Shown in pieces: positions 50,688 through 60,294 of a stretch of DNA of 64,000 nt. The stretch's first letter is position 1. Each line of letters begins with the position of its first letter. Origin of the DNA: Marinobacter sp. es.048 (GTDB lineage: Bacteria > Pseudomonadota > Gammaproteobacteria > Pseudomonadales > Oleiphilaceae); contig NZ_FYFA01000001.1 in the NCBI RefSeq assembly GCF_900188435.1, positions 1,674,001 through 1,738,000 on the forward strand, written 5' to 3'. Position numbers and translations under genes: made by a program. The notes below the pieces were generated by a model. It saw only the letters and a list, made by a program, of their open reading frames with translations, was not told the DNA's origin and made no database searches.

Positions 50688-51995
50688 TCAGGCTTTGAGA
50701 TATCTTTCCAGCTCCTCCCGAAACGCCGCCTGAACCCCCAACCGCTTCAGCATCCAGTAGTGGCCGGCAATCATCCGGTCGATAAAGATGCTTTCCACCG
50801 GTGGCTTGAAGTAATCCAGGTATTTGAACACGGTGCTGGTTTTCTCAGCGACGCGTTTGTGGATGTCGGCCTCGGCAAAGTCGTAGGGCACATCCCGCTG
50901 TTCAAAAGGCACCACCAGAATATCCCGCCACATGGCGTAGTAGGCTTCATCCACGGCCGGCTGGCTGCCGACCCGCGCGCCAAGGTCAATCAGATGGCGA
51001 TCCAGTGCTTCGTAATCTTCGTCCAGGGCTGAAACCAGGGCGTTCCGGTAGGCCTCGATGATCTCCGGCTTCAGCTTTTTCACGCAGCCGAAGTCGTACA
51101 TGATAATGGAGCCATCGGGCCGATAGGCGAAGTTGCCGGCATGGGGGTCACCATGGATGCACTGGAAGCGAAAAAGCTGGTCCGCCATCAGGGTGAAGAT
51201 ACGCTGGCCGATCAGGTTGATAGTGTCCTGGTCGTAGCGTTCTTTTGTGATCTTGCTAACGTGATCGCCTTCAACCAGCTCCATGGTCAGAACCCGGCGG
51301 GTCGAATGGCTTTGCGCGACTTCAGGTATGAGAACCCAGGGCTGGTCCTTGTGGAACTCCCGGAACAGCTCAATGTTTCGTGCTTCGTTCTCGTAATCCA
51401 GTTCCTCTTTCAGTCGCTCCCGGATTTCAGCGAATAGACGGTCGACCGACTCCTTGGGCATTTTCAGGAGGCCGCCCAGTCTCAGGGCCATGCGAAGTTG
51501 TTTCAGATCAGAATCGCAGGATTCGTCTACGCCGGGGTACTGAATTTTGACAATAACGTCGGTGCCGTCGTGAAGCCGGGCCCTATGCACCTGGCCGATG
51601 GAAGCGGCGGCGTAGGGTGTCTCCTGAAGGTACTCAAAAAGCTCGGAAACCGGTTTGCCCAGTTCCGATTCGATCTGCCCGACTATAACCTCGAAAGGCA
51701 TGGGCGGGGCTTCTTTTTGAAGCTTCTCCAGTGCGTCCGAGAATTCCTTAGGCAGAAAATCCTGGGTCTGGGAAGCAATCTGGCCCACCTTCATGACCGC
51801 GCCTTTAAGTTCGCCAAGGGTATCAGCAATCTGATCGGCCATGCGGGTATAGCTTTCGCTCTGGGCGCCTTCATCGTTCTCCGAGCGAAATATTCGGCGC
51901 GCGCGCTGGCCCGCATACTGCCCTGCCACAGAGGCAGTCATGCCAGCGAGTTTGAAGAAGCGACCACGTCGGGAGGTTACCGGTTTCTTTGCCAT
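50688..51995 (-). CDS. ABC1/UbiB-family atypical kinase
   Basis: This 435-residue protein of the AarF/ABC1/UbiB family, which supports ubiquinone synthesis or membrane lipid homeostasis. The family KxGQ motif is present (AVMKVGQIASQTQDFLP). The kinase-like core includes AAASIGQVHRARL, the Ala-rich loop region, IHGDPHAGNFAYR and the IIMYDFGCVKKL metal-binding site. ATG 51995 (MAKKPVTSRRG) is preferred over a 31-codon longer frame, though no clear ribosome site is visible. It follows the fumarylacetoacetase-family gene on the same strand. Confidence 0.87.
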   Translation of the reverse strand: MAKKPVTSRRGRFFKLAGMTASVAGQYAGQRARRIFRSENDEGAQSESYTRMADQIADTLGELKGAVMKVGQIASQTQDFLPKEFSDALEKLQKEAPPMPFEVIVGQIESELGKPVSELFEYLQETPYAAASIGQVHRARLHDGTDVIVKIQYPGVDESCDSDLKQLRMALRLGGLLKMPKESVDRLFAEIRERLKEELDYENEARNIELFREFHKDQPWVLIPEVAQSHSTRRVLTMELVEGDHVSKITKERYDQDTINLIGQRIFTLMADQLFRFQCIHGDPHAGNFAYRPDGSIIMYDFGCVKKLKPEIIEAYRNALVSALDEDYEALDRHLIDLGARVGSQPAVDEAYYAMWRDILVVPFEQRDVPYDFAEADIHKRVAEKTSTVFKYLDYFKPPVESIFIDRMIAGHYWMLKRLGVQAAFREELERYLKA

Positions 51996-52044
51996 AAACA
52001 GATGTACGCCTTTGACCGGATTTGGGTTTAGCCGGCCCTGCACG

Positions 52045-52707
52045 TTAAACCACTTTGGTCTCCACGAACAGCAGGTCTTCCAGTTCAAGCGACAGGGTCT
52101 GGCCAGAGATCAGCGGGCCGACGCCTTTCGGTGTGCCCGTCAGCACCACATCGCCGGGAAGCAGGGTGAACTGGCTGCTGATGTGGGCGATCAGGGGGAT
52201 AATGGGGTTGAGCATATCGCCGGTATCGCCAGTTTGCTGGCGGTTGCCATCGATGTCCATTGTGAAGTGGATGGGGGCATGGGAGAACTTATCGGCTGAG
52301 ACAAATGGCGACAGCGGGCAGGCGCCATCGAAACCCTTCGCCCTTTCCCAGGGCTGGCCCTTCTCCTTGAGTTTGCTTTGGAGATCCCGCAGGGTCAGGT
52401 CCAGCGCCAGACCGTAGCCAAGTATCGCGGACTCAGCCTCGCTGGCTGACGCCCGGGTCAGGGGGCGACCGATCAGAACCGCCAGTTCGGTCTCGAAGTG
52501 AACTTCCCCCTGGTCTCTTGGAAAATCAAGGGGGCGGGTGATGTGCACTGCCGAGGTTGCGGGTTTGATGAACAGCAATGGTTCATCCGGCACCGGGTTG
52601 TTGAGCTCCCGGGCATGCTCGGCGTAGTTGCGACCAATGCAGACTATTTTCCCGAGCGGCAGATGGACGGGAGTGCCGTCTTTCCAGTGGTGTTGGTAAT
52701 CCGGCAT
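52045..52707 (-). CDS. Fumarylacetoacetate hydrolase family protein
   Basis: This 220-residue single-domain FAH-fold protein (YcgM/FAHD1-like) has the metal-binding motif in EVHFETELAVLIG, the LPLGKIVCIGRNYAEHARELN opening and the typical LLPGDVVLTGTPKGVGPL end. Members cleave acylpyruvates or tautomerise oxaloacetate; the exact reaction cannot be told. AAGGAGG lies six bases before the ATG. It is between apt and the ABC1 kinase gene. Confidence 0.88.
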   Translation of the reverse strand: MPDYQHHWKDGTPVHLPLGKIVCIGRNYAEHARELNNPVPDEPLLFIKPATSAVHITRPLDFPRDQGEVHFETELAVLIGRPLTRASASEAESAILGYGLALDLTLRDLQSKLKEKGQPWERAKGFDGACPLSPFVSADKFSHAPIHFTMDIDGNRQQTGDTGDMLNPIIPLIAHISSQFTLLPGDVVLTGTPKGVGPLISGQTLSLELEDLLFVETKVV

Positions 52708-52730
52708 GGTCGCCTCCTTATTGCTGTTGA

Positions 52731-53273
52731 TTATTCCCCTTCAAACGAGCAAACAGTATAAACCTGAAGGCCTTCATCCTGCAGCTTGCGGGAGCCCCCC
52801 AGATCGGGCAAGTCAATCATGGCTGCCACTTCCACAATCTCCGCGCCGATACGGCGAATCAGGCGGGTAGCCGCCAGCATGGTGCCGCCGGTGGCAATCA
52901 GGTCGTCCACCAGGACCACGTTATCGCCCGGTTTGAAAGCGTCCTTGTGCAGCTCCACAGAGGCCGTGCCGTACTCAAGCTCGTAGTCTTCAACCAGTGT
53001 ATCGAACGGCAGTTTGCCTTTTTTGCGGACCAGCACCAGGGAGGCGTTGAGCTCATAGGCCAGTGCAGAGCCGATGATGAAGCCGCGAGCATCCACCGCC
53101 GCCACGGCATCAATGTTGTGGCCGTGGTAACGGTGTACGAAGGCATCGATCAGCTTCCGGAAGGCAGTTTTGTCCTGCAGTACCGTGGTGATATCGCGAA
53201 AGGCCACGCCCGGCTTTGGCCAGTCAGGGACCGTGCGAATGGCCTTTTTGATGCTCTCAGAGAAATAATCCAT
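52731..53273 (-). CDS. apt: Adenine phosphoribosyltransferase
   Basis: Apt converts adenine and PRPP to AMP. The 180-residue enzyme has the PRPP-binding motif [16 protein letters not shown], the [17 protein letters not shown] segment and the RKKGKLP loop. The length is standard. It lies 29 bases downstream of a purine permease gene on the same strand, a natural salvage pair. Confidence 0.95.
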   Translation of the reverse strand: MDYFSESIKKAIRTVPDWPKPGVAFRDITTVLQDKTAFRKLIDAFVHRYHGHNIDAVAAVDARGFIIGSALAYELNASLVLVRKKGKLPFDTLVEDYELEYGTASVELHKDAFKPGDNVVLVDDLIATGGTMLAATRLIRRIGAEIVEVAAMIDLPDLGGSRKLQDEGLQVYTVCSFEGE

Positions 53274-53302
53274 AAACGTTCCGGTTATTGCCTTTATGCG
53301 GA

Positions 53303-54601
53303 TCAGGCCGCATCAAGGAAAATGAATTTCAGAACAAAGACAACCGCAATGATAACAACACTGGCGTTCAGATCCGCCCAACGGCCACTGAGTGCCTTCA
53401 GGATGGCGTAGGTGATGAATCCCAGGGCGATGCCGTTGGCAATGGAGAAGGTCAAAGGCATCATCAGGGCAGTGACCACAGCCGGGGCTGCGTCAGTAAC
53501 ATCCTCCCAATCAATCAGTTTGAGGCCGCTGGCCATCAGAACCGCCACATAAAGCAGAGCCGGGGCGGTGGCGTAGGCAGGGATGATGCTGGCGATGGGT
53601 GACAGCAGCAAGCACGCCAGGAACAGTGCGGCAACAACCACAGCCGTCAGGCCGGTACGCCCGCCGGCGGAGATTCCTGCCGTGGATTCGATGTAGCTGG
53701 TAGTGGTCGAGGTACCGAGAGCGGCGCCGGACATGGTGGCAACCGAATCCGACATCAGGGCCCGGCCGAGTCGCGGCAGTTTGCCGTCTTTGTCGAGCAG
53801 GCCACCGCGCTGTGCGGCACCAATCAGAGTGCCGGATGTATCAAACAGATCGACGAACAGGAAGGCGAAGATCACGCTGATCATGCCTATATTCAGGGCG
53901 CCGGCCAGGTCCAGTTGCATGAACGTCGGCGCGATGCTGGGGGGAGCGGAAACCAGGCCATTGTACTCCACCATTCCCAGTGCCATGGCAACGCCAGTAA
54001 CCGCAATGATGCCAATCATGACGGCGCCGGTTACCTGGCGGAAGGACAGTGCACAAATCAGTACGAAGCCCCCGAAGAACAACAGACTCTCTGCAACCTT
54101 CACTTCGCCCAGGCCCACAAGGGTGGCGGGGTGGTCCACAACGATGCCGGCGTTCTTCAGGGCAATCAGCGCCAGGAAGAAACCAATACCGGCAGAAATA
54201 CCGAAACGCAGGGACATGGGGATGCTGTTAATGATCCATTCCCGGACCTTGAAGATGCTCAGCAGGAAGAACAGGAAGCCGGAAATGAATACCGCTCCGA
54301 GCGCTATCTGCCAGCTGTAGCCCATGCTGCCAACGACTGTGAAAGAGAAAAAGGCGTTGAGGCCCATGCCTGGCGCCATGGCGATCGGGTAATTGGCCCA
54401 CAGTCCCATGATCAGGGTGCCGATCACGGCTGCAAGGCAGGTAGCAACAAACACAGCCCCGAAATCCATGCCGGTCGATGACAGGATGCTCGGGTTGACC
54501 ACAATGATGTACGCCATGGTCAGGAAGGTGGTAATGCCCGCAACCACTTCTTTACGAACAGTGGTGCCGTGGGCCTGGAGTTGGAACAGTCGTTCAAGCA
54601 T
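53303..54601 (-). CDS. NCS2-family purine permease (AzgA-like)
   Basis: This 432-residue membrane protein has 12-14 predicted helices. The family opening is [25 protein letters not shown], and the [19 protein letters not shown] motif is typical of the AzgA (guanine/hypoxanthine/adenine) branch. [19 protein letters not shown] and [25 protein letters not shown] follow. ATG 54601 (MLERLFQ) is preferred to the GTG six codons upstream. The neighbour apt suggests adenine or hypoxanthine uptake. Confidence 0.9.
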   Translation of the reverse strand: MLERLFQLQAHGTTVRKEVVAGITTFLTMAYIIVVNPSILSSTGMDFGAVFVATCLAAVIGTLIMGLWANYPIAMAPGMGLNAFFSFTVVGSMGYSWQIALGAVFISGFLFFLLSIFKVREWIINSIPMSLRFGISAGIGFFLALIALKNAGIVVDHPATLVGLGEVKVAESLLFFGGFVLICALSFRQVTGAVMIGIIAVTGVAMALGMVEYNGLVSAPPSIAPTFMQLDLAGALNIGMISVIFAFLFVDLFDTSGTLIGAAQRGGLLDKDGKLPRLGRALMSDSVATMSGAALGTSTTTSYIESTAGISAGGRTGLTAVVVAALFLACLLLSPIASIIPAYATAPALLYVAVLMASGLKLIDWEDVTDAAPAVVTALMMPLTFSIANGIALGFITYAILKALSGRWADLNASVVIIAVVFVLKFIFLDAA

Positions 54602-54760
54602 GACGGGTGTCTGCCTCACAGGATGCTAAAAGTTTGTGTTTGGGGGTCTGGTCTGGACGGAATTCTTGAATTGCGTGAAAAAACGGCAATATTACCGGCT
54701 CAGCTGCCTCAGGCCAAGGAATGATTGACAGTTCGTCACACTGTGATGGCCGCTCTGGCT

Positions 54761-55372
54761 TTAGTGCGGATCCCGCTGCAGCCGGATATCAAACCTTACA
54801 GCCAGCATCCGCACAATCACGATGAAAAGCAGGCCGATGGTCAGAGGCAGAGCTTCGTTATCGAGGAACCACTGACACACGAAATACAACCAGCACCCGG
54901 CAAAGGAAATCGACGCGTAAATCTGGTCCTTACGGAAGATGTAGGGCACTTCGTTACACAGGGTGTCTCGCAGTGCACCGCCAAAAGTACCGGTCATGAC
55001 CCCGAGCAGGGAAGCGATAAACCAGGAGTGTCCCAGGTCGAGGGCCAACTGAGCGCCAAGAATTGAAAAAACCCCGAGTCCGATGGCGTCCGGAAATACG
55101 ATTCTGGACTCTCGAAGCCGCTCAGCCCCTTGCCAATAACTAAAGACAATAGCCATGGCCAGAATCAGCATGGGCTGCTCCTCATGCTTGATCCAGTAGA
55201 GCGGGTGGTTGTCCATGATCAGGTCCCGCAAGGTACCGCCGCCCAGGGCTGTGATGAATCCAATGGTAAACACACCCACGGGATCCATGTTTTTGGAGCG
55301 CGCTACGATCATGCCGGAAATCGCGAATGCAACGATCCCAATCATTTCAAGTATGTAGATGATGTCGAGCAT
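54761..55372 (-). CDS. TRIC-channel-like membrane protein (UPF0126/YadS type)
   Basis: This 203-residue protein has seven predicted helices in a duplicated pattern. The two repeats carry the signature glycine blocks TALGGGTLRDLIM and TGTFGGALRDTLCNE, matching bacterial TRIC (trimeric intracellular cation channel) homologues. It is probably a potassium or other monovalent-cation channel in the inner membrane. It is transcribed alone, divergent from the BLUF gene. Confidence 0.87.
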   Translation of the reverse strand: MLDIIYILEMIGIVAFAISGMIVARSKNMDPVGVFTIGFITALGGGTLRDLIMDNHPLYWIKHEEQPMLILAMAIVFSYWQGAERLRESRIVFPDAIGLGVFSILGAQLALDLGHSWFIASLLGVMTGTFGGALRDTLCNEVPYIFRKDQIYASISFAGCWLYFVCQWFLDNEALPLTIGLLFIVIVRMLAVRFDIRLQRDPH

Positions 55373-55565
55373 GGCGAAACCCGGGAGAGGCGAAGAATGG
55401 CCTTGTAGCGTAGTTTTGAGCGCGGAGGATAGCGGAAACCACCCTTTTTTTCATCTACAGATCCGAGCTGGCAGGTTTCACGGCCAGCCGGGACTGTGAT
55501 CCATAACGACACTTTCAAGCGTATGGTGCATTCATCTTACCTCTATACTGTTGTACGGAGCTGTT

Positions 55566-56132
55566 ATGTCCCTAATGCGTCTGGCCTATGCCAGTGAAGC
55601 CACATTCGAAGCCAAACCGGTGGAAAAAGGTGTAGAGCCCCACGTCGCGCGAATTCTGATGACCTCCCGAAAAAATAACGCCAAAGATCAGTTGGTCGGT
55701 GGTCTTTATTACGGAAACGATCGGTTTTTCCAGTATCTGGAAGGTGAAGAGGATGCAGTCCGTCGCACTTACGACAGAATCCTGAAGGACGACCGCCATC
55801 ACAATATTGTCACTCTGATAGAAGAACCTCTGGAAAGCCGCACCTTCAGTAACTGGTCCATGAAATACGTGCCCCTGTCGAGGGACGTTCAGAAATTTCT
55901 GGACGATCAGGGACTCGAATCCTTTGATCCGTCCTCTTTCACCTCCGATCAGTGTGAGAAAATGATCGAACTCGTACGCAACTCGAGTCAGGATCAGAAT
56001 CTGGTCAACCGTGATGGTCCCAAATCTGTCGGCGACGCGCCTCAGGTGCTGTCCTCCGGGATGAAAGTAGGTCTGATTGTGGCCGGCCTGGTTCTGGTAG
56101 GGGCTCTGGTAATTGGCGGGACCATGCTCTGA
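55566..56132 (+). CDS. BLUF-domain blue-light sensor with C-terminal membrane anchor
   Basis: This is a 188-residue protein. The BLUF fold occupies about residues 1-105. The residues needed for the flavin photocycle are present: Tyr8 (LAYAS), Asn37/38 (RKNNAK), Gln56 (FFQYLEG), Trp97 and Met99 (FSNWSMKY). The Asn-Gln and Gln-Trp spacings (18 and 41) equal those of AppA; the Tyr-Asn distance is about six residues longer. Instead of an output enzyme, a polar linker leads to one hydrophobic helix at about 166-188 ending in GGTML. It should be a tail-anchored inner-membrane sensor. The start has CGGAG six bases upstream; a TATACT lies about 20 bases before the ATG. Confidence 0.88.
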   Translation: MSLMRLAYASEATFEAKPVEKGVEPHVARILMTSRKNNAKDQLVGGLYYGNDRFFQYLEGEEDAVRRTYDRILKDDRHHNIVTLIEEPLESRTFSNWSMKYVPLSRDVQKFLDDQGLESFDPSSFTSDQCEKMIELVRNSSQDQNLVNRDGPKSVGDAPQVLSSGMKVGLIVAGLVLVGALVIGGTML

Positions 56133-56277
56133 TTGAATTGCTGAAAGAAATAAGCGCGGTTTATGCGTTCAGATAAAAGAACTTTATTTGCTTCATGATA
56201 AGACTCTGTTTAGCTTGACGGATAACAATCACAGGCGATTGCCGCCTGGAAGACGATCAAACAAAAACGGAGCGCTC

Positions 56278-57258
56278 ATGAAAGCCATCCTCTGTAAAGA
56301 ATATGGCCCGGCAGAGAAGCTGGTCATCGAAGAAGTCCCAAGCCCCGAAGTGAAAGGCCGCGGTGTAAAAGTACGCGTCAAAGCCGCCGGCCTCAATTTT
56401 CCGGACACCCTCATCATTGAAAACAAATACCAGTTGAAACCGAGTCTGCCTTTTTCCCCGGGTGGCGAAATGGCGGGTGAGGTGATCGAGGTTGGTGATA
56501 AGGTAACCCGTTTCAAAGTGGGCGATCGTGTTGCAGGGCTTACCGGTTACGGCGCCTTTGCCGAAGAAGTCATCGTGCCGGAACAGAACCTCCTACCCGT
56601 TCCCGATGGTATGTCTGACGAGAAGGCCGCGGCCTTCACCATGGTTTACGGGACTTCCTATTACGCGCTCAAGCAGCGAGGTAACCTTCAGCCTGGCGAA
56701 TCGCTTCTGGTTCTGGGGGCCAGTGGTGGCGTCGGCCTGGCAACGGTTGAGCTGGGTAAGGCGATGGGCGCCAGGGTTATTGCAGCAGCCAGTTCGGCCG
56801 AAAAGCTTGCGGTCGCAAAGGAAGCCGGAGCTGACGAGCTGATCAATTATACCGAGGAGCCTCTCAAAGACGCGGTCAAGAAACTGACTCACAGCAAAGG
56901 CGTGGATGTGATCTATGATCCCGTCGGCGGTGACTTCACCGAACAGGCTCTCCGAGCTATGGGCTGGAATGGCCGCCACCTGATCATCGGCTTCGCCGCC
57001 GGCGATATCCCGAAAATTCCGGCCAATTTGACTCTTCTGAAAGGTTGTTCCGTGGTTGGCGTGTTCTGGGGCAGCTTTACCCAGCGTGAACCTGAGGCCA
57101 GTGCCCGGAACATGATGGAGCTGATGAAGCTCTACGCCGAAGGCAAGATTGATCCGAAGATCAGTGCGGTTTACGAATTTGAGGATTACGCAAAGGCACT
57201 GGGAGCTTTGACCGAGCGGAAAGCGACCGGCAAGGTGGTGTTGAAGGTCGGCTCCTGA
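56278..57258 (+). CDS. NADPH:quinone oxidoreductase family protein (zinc-less medium-chain dehydrogenase)
   Basis: This 326-residue MDR-superfamily enzyme has the family opening MKAILCKEYGPAEKLVIEEV, a substrate-side GLNFPDTLIIENKYQ (no zinc ligands) and the NADPH-binding Rossmann motif GASGGVGLATVELGKAMGA. It probably reduces quinones or conjugated carbonyls. ATG 56278 has CGGAG six bases upstream; an in-frame extension of 30 codons is unsupported. It lies next to palindromic element C. Confidence 0.88.
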   Translation: MKAILCKEYGPAEKLVIEEVPSPEVKGRGVKVRVKAAGLNFPDTLIIENKYQLKPSLPFSPGGEMAGEVIEVGDKVTRFKVGDRVAGLTGYGAFAEEVIVPEQNLLPVPDGMSDEKAAAFTMVYGTSYYALKQRGNLQPGESLLVLGASGGVGLATVELGKAMGARVIAAASSAEKLAVAKEAGADELINYTEEPLKDAVKKLTHSKGVDVIYDPVGGDFTEQALRAMGWNGRHLIIGFAAGDIPKIPANLTLLKGCSVVGVFWGSFTQREPEASARNMMELMKLYAEGKIDPKISAVYEFEDYAKALGALTERKATGKVVLKVGS

Positions 57259-57576
57259 GTATTGTCGTAGCCTGAAAGCTTTGGGAGGTTGCCGGCTGGA
57301 AGCCCTTCCCAAAAAACGCTACGAGCACCCCTGCGGGGTCCAGCCAGCAATCACAGATTGCTGTCGTTCGGCTGTCGCATGAAGCTTCGCTTCATAAACG
57401 CTCGGCCTCACCCATGTGCGCTTGGCGTCGGCCATCCATGGCCGCCGACATTTTTGGGAAGGGCTTCCAGCCGGCAACTTCTGATATTCGAGATATACCG
57501 AAAATATCAAAGCCTGACACTCCGCCCTTGCCACACCACTGACCCAGAAGGCTGGGGCCGAACTATCGGTCGAAGA
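57259..57576. repeat. Intergenic region containing cloverleaf palindromic element, copy C (57288-57478)
   Basis: This 318-base gap between convergent genes is mostly one element. Exact 28-base complementary arms lie at 57288-57315 and 57451-57478. The 135-base interior holds at least four hairpins: ACCCC/GGGGT, AGCAATC/GATTGCT, ATGAAGC/GCTTCAT and CGGCCAT/ATGGCCG. Its first and last interior parts match copy A (ACGCTAC-AGCAC and GTGCGCT...GGCCATCC-TGGCC); the two middle hairpins are extra. After it, 57479-57576 holds only a weak TGATATT/AATATCA inverted repeat. A 166-codon open frame here is a by-product of the repeat. Confidence 0.75.
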
Positions 57577-59403
57577 TTAAAAACTGATCTTCCCGCCATC
57601 AATCTCCGAAACCAGCTCCCGCGTCAGCAGGGTATACCCGTCAGTCCCGGGCAGCCAAGCATAGACGTCCTCGCCGTCCCGAAGCGAATATCCGAGCTTC
57701 TGGATATCCACCTTCCGGTACTTGAAGGTTCCCGTTTTTTCGATGGCGTGGGTTACCCGCACGAATACTGGCACTGCATAGGCAGGTAGGTTCTCTTGCA
57801 AGTAACTGAACAGCTTGTTGACGTCGAACGGTGTGCCGTTGCTTTTCGGGACCAGAGTCACCATGCCAGCCTTGCCATTGGTGCCGGGGATTTCGACGCC
57901 GTAGACGATGGCTTCCTCAACCAATCCTGAGCCGTCGATGATGTTCTCCACTTCCGTCGTTGAGACATTTTCTCCCTTCCAGCGGTAGGTATCGCCCATG
58001 CGGTCGACGAACTGCAGGTGGCCGCAGCCAATTTCCTTCAGGACATCGCCAGTGTTAAACCAGGCATCGCCTTTCTTGAAGGCGTTGCGGAGGACGGATT
58101 TTTCCGTGGCTTCTTGCTGGGTGTAGCCCTCGAACGACCACTTCTTGGTGATCTCACCAATCAAAAGGCCGGGCTGGCCCTTGGCTACTTCCTTCATGAA
58201 GCCCTTGTAGTCTCTAACCGGATCCCGTGTGCCGTCGTGAAATTTCACCAGTTTGTAGGGGGCGGTAGAGAAGCCCACGGTGTTGTCCATATTGAAAAAG
58301 TTGCTGAAGCCGATGTTGCCTTCGCTGGAGGCGTAAAGCTCTGCGACTGTTTCTATCCCGAAGCGCTCCTTGAATTCCCTCCAGATAGAGGGGCGGAGGC
58401 CGTTGCCGATCATTTTGGTGAGGCTGTGGTTCCGGTCCTGTTCGCTCGGTGGTTGATTCAACAGGTAGCGGCAGAGTTCGCCGACGTAGCCGAAGGTGGT
58501 GGCGTGGTAGTAGCGAACGTCGTCCCAGAAGGCGCTGGCGGAGAACTTACGGCGCAGGGCAATGGCGGAGCCACCGGCCAGGACGGAACCCCAGCAGACC
58601 AGCAGAGCAGTGCCGTGGTAAAGGGGGAGTGTGCAGTAAAGAACGTCCTCCGGCTTCATGGCTAGAGACATCAGGCCAAACCCGCCGTAGGCCATGATGA
58701 ATTTGCGGTGTGACCCCGGGGCCGCCTTGGGCAGGCCGGTGGTGCCGGAGGTAAAAAGGTAGATGGCGGTGTCGCCCATTTTTGGCGTATCGCTCAGAAC
58801 CGGGGCATCGCTGTTGAAAGTGCTCACCCCCTCGGCCATGTTGGCGTAACTGTCCGGAGCATCGGCAAAGACGTTTAGAGTGTTGGTATCCGCCAGAAAC
58901 TGGAATGGCTCGGGGTGGTCGGTCTTGAGCTCTGCCTTGATGCCGTCGAAGGTGTCCACTAGTTCCTCGCCCACAACAATCATCTTGGGTTCGATCAGGC
59001 TGATGCTGTGTTCGAGTACTTTGCCTTTCTGGGAGGTGTTGAGCATGGCGCAGGCGACGCCGAGTTTGGCCGCGCCTGCCACGACGGCCAGCAGCTCGGG
59101 GCGGTTTTCAAGGAATACCGCGATGGCATCGCCTTTGGCGAGCCCCTGGTCCTGCAGGTAGCGGGCGATACGGTTGGCCCAGCCATTGAGCTCGTTCCAG
59201 GTGATCGAGCGGTCCTCAAACAGAATGGCTGGCCGGTTACCGACATTCCGGGCGTTGTTTTCGACAAGCGTGCCGAGCGTAAGCTCACGGTTCTCGTCTT
59301 TCAGGGCGTAGTAGTACAGGCCCCGGGTAATCGCCGGCAGTCGGCGAAAAACCCCGGGCAGGCTGCGGACTATGTCCAGTGCGGATACGTTGTCTTGGCT
59401 CAT
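57577..59403 (-). CDS. atuH: Long/very-long-chain acyl-CoA synthetase (AtuH-like, FATP family)
   Basis: This 608-residue acyl-activating enzyme has the AMP-binding motif YLFTSGTTGLPKAAPGSH. The ELYASSEGNIGF region and the DRMGDTYRWKGENVSTTEVE hinge are characteristic of the fatty-acid-transport-protein type. It ends the atu operon, 63 bases after the short-chain dehydrogenase. In Pseudomonas aeruginosa atuH occupies the same place and probably activates citronellic or geranic acid. ATG 59403 is preferred over an 18-codon longer frame. Specific substrate is inferred from gene order. Confidence 0.85.
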   Translation of the reverse strand: MSQDNVSALDIVRSLPGVFRRLPAITRGLYYYALKDENRELTLGTLVENNARNVGNRPAILFEDRSITWNELNGWANRIARYLQDQGLAKGDAIAVFLENRPELLAVVAGAAKLGVACAMLNTSQKGKVLEHSISLIEPKMIVVGEELVDTFDGIKAELKTDHPEPFQFLADTNTLNVFADAPDSYANMAEGVSTFNSDAPVLSDTPKMGDTAIYLFTSGTTGLPKAAPGSHRKFIMAYGGFGLMSLAMKPEDVLYCTLPLYHGTALLVCWGSVLAGGSAIALRRKFSASAFWDDVRYYHATTFGYVGELCRYLLNQPPSEQDRNHSLTKMIGNGLRPSIWREFKERFGIETVAELYASSEGNIGFSNFFNMDNTVGFSTAPYKLVKFHDGTRDPVRDYKGFMKEVAKGQPGLLIGEITKKWSFEGYTQQEATEKSVLRNAFKKGDAWFNTGDVLKEIGCGHLQFVDRMGDTYRWKGENVSTTEVENIIDGSGLVEEAIVYGVEIPGTNGKAGMVTLVPKSNGTPFDVNKLFSYLQENLPAYAVPVFVRVTHAIEKTGTFKYRKVDIQKLGYSLRDGEDVYAWLPGTDGYTLLTRELVSEIDGGKISF

Positions 59404-59466
59404 GGTTTTTCCATTGGTCCCTTTTATTGTGTGGACGTTGAGCCCGGAACAACGCATGCCGCGGGC

Positions 59467-60294
59467 TCAGTCCAGAAACAGGTCCGGCATCAGGGGTTTA
59501 TCGCCCGGCTCGTAACGGTAATGCTCGAAGTCGGTGATACCGTCCTGCCGTAGCAGCTCCTCGTCGATCAGGTTCTGACCAGTCATGGTTTCAGGCGAAC
59601 GTTTGAGGATGCTGGCAGCGGCATCGGCCATGATGTCGGGCTTCCTGCCCTGGGCCATCATCTGGGGTCCGCCAACTTCAAATTCGATGGCTGCCGTGGC
59701 AATCAGCGTCTTTGGCCACAGGGTGTTAACCGCGATGCCGTAGCGTTTGAATTCTTCCGCCATGCCCAGGCTCAGCATTGTCATGGCATACTTCGTGGTG
59801 GTGTAGGGGCCGTACTGGGCAAACCACCGGGTATTCAGGTTCAGAGGCGGTGAAAGACTCAGGATATGGGCCTGGCCCGACTCCTTCAGCCAGGGCAGGG
59901 CGGCCTGACTGCAGGCCATGACTGCCCGGGCGTTGACCTGGTGCATCAGGTCGTATCGGCTGACCTTGAGGTTTTCCACCCCGGTCAGGCGAATGGCGCC
60001 GGCGTTGTTCACCAGAGCATCGATGCCGCCAAAATGCTCTCCGGCTTCATCAATGCGCTGGCGAATCTGCTTTTCATCCCGGACATCCAGAACCAGCGGC
60101 AGTGCCTGGCCGCCGGCTTGGCGCACTTCCTCCGCCACCGTATGAATCGTGCCCGGCAGCTTTGGATGGGGCGTACCCGATTTGGCGGCAATCACTACGT
60201 TCGCGCCTTGTCGGCCAGCGGCGAGGGCAATAGCCCGGCCGATGCCACGGCTGGCGCCGGTAATAAAAACGGTGCGGTTACGCAATGTGCTCAT
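59467..60294 (-). CDS. atuG: Short-chain dehydrogenase/reductase (AtuG-like)
   Basis: This 275-residue SDR has the NAD(P)-binding TGASRGIGRAIALAAG, the NNAG motif, the catalytic YTTTKYAMT (Tyr-x-x-x-Lys) and a longer C-terminus with the WPKTLIATAAIEFEVGG block seen in HSDL2-like enzymes. The ATG overlaps the carboxylase stop as ATGA. Position between a biotin carboxylase subunit and an acyl-CoA synthetase matches atuG in Pseudomonas. Its precise step in terpene degradation is not established. Confidence 0.83.
   Translation of the reverse strand: MSTLRNRTVFITGASRGIGRAIALAAGRQGANVVIAAKSGTPHPKLPGTIHTVAEEVRQAGGQALPLVLDVRDEKQIRQRIDEAGEHFGGIDALVNNAGAIRLTGVENLKVSRYDLMHQVNARAVMACSQAALPWLKESGQAHILSLSPPLNLNTRWFAQYGPYTTTKYAMTMLSLGMAEEFKRYGIAVNTLWPKTLIATAAIEFEVGGPQMMAQGRKPDIMADAAASILKRSPETMTGQNLIDEELLRQDGITDFEHYRYEPGDKPLMPDLFLD

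Noticed and set aside
54602..54760. Purine riboswitch before the permease and apt genes
   Set aside because: The leader shows no recognisable purine-riboswitch core, and such elements are rare in gammaproteobacteria.
57289..57789. 166-codon open frame on the plus strand
   Set aside because: Its first half is palindromic element C and its second half is antisense to the acyl-CoA synthetase. Repeats of this kind often yield false genes.
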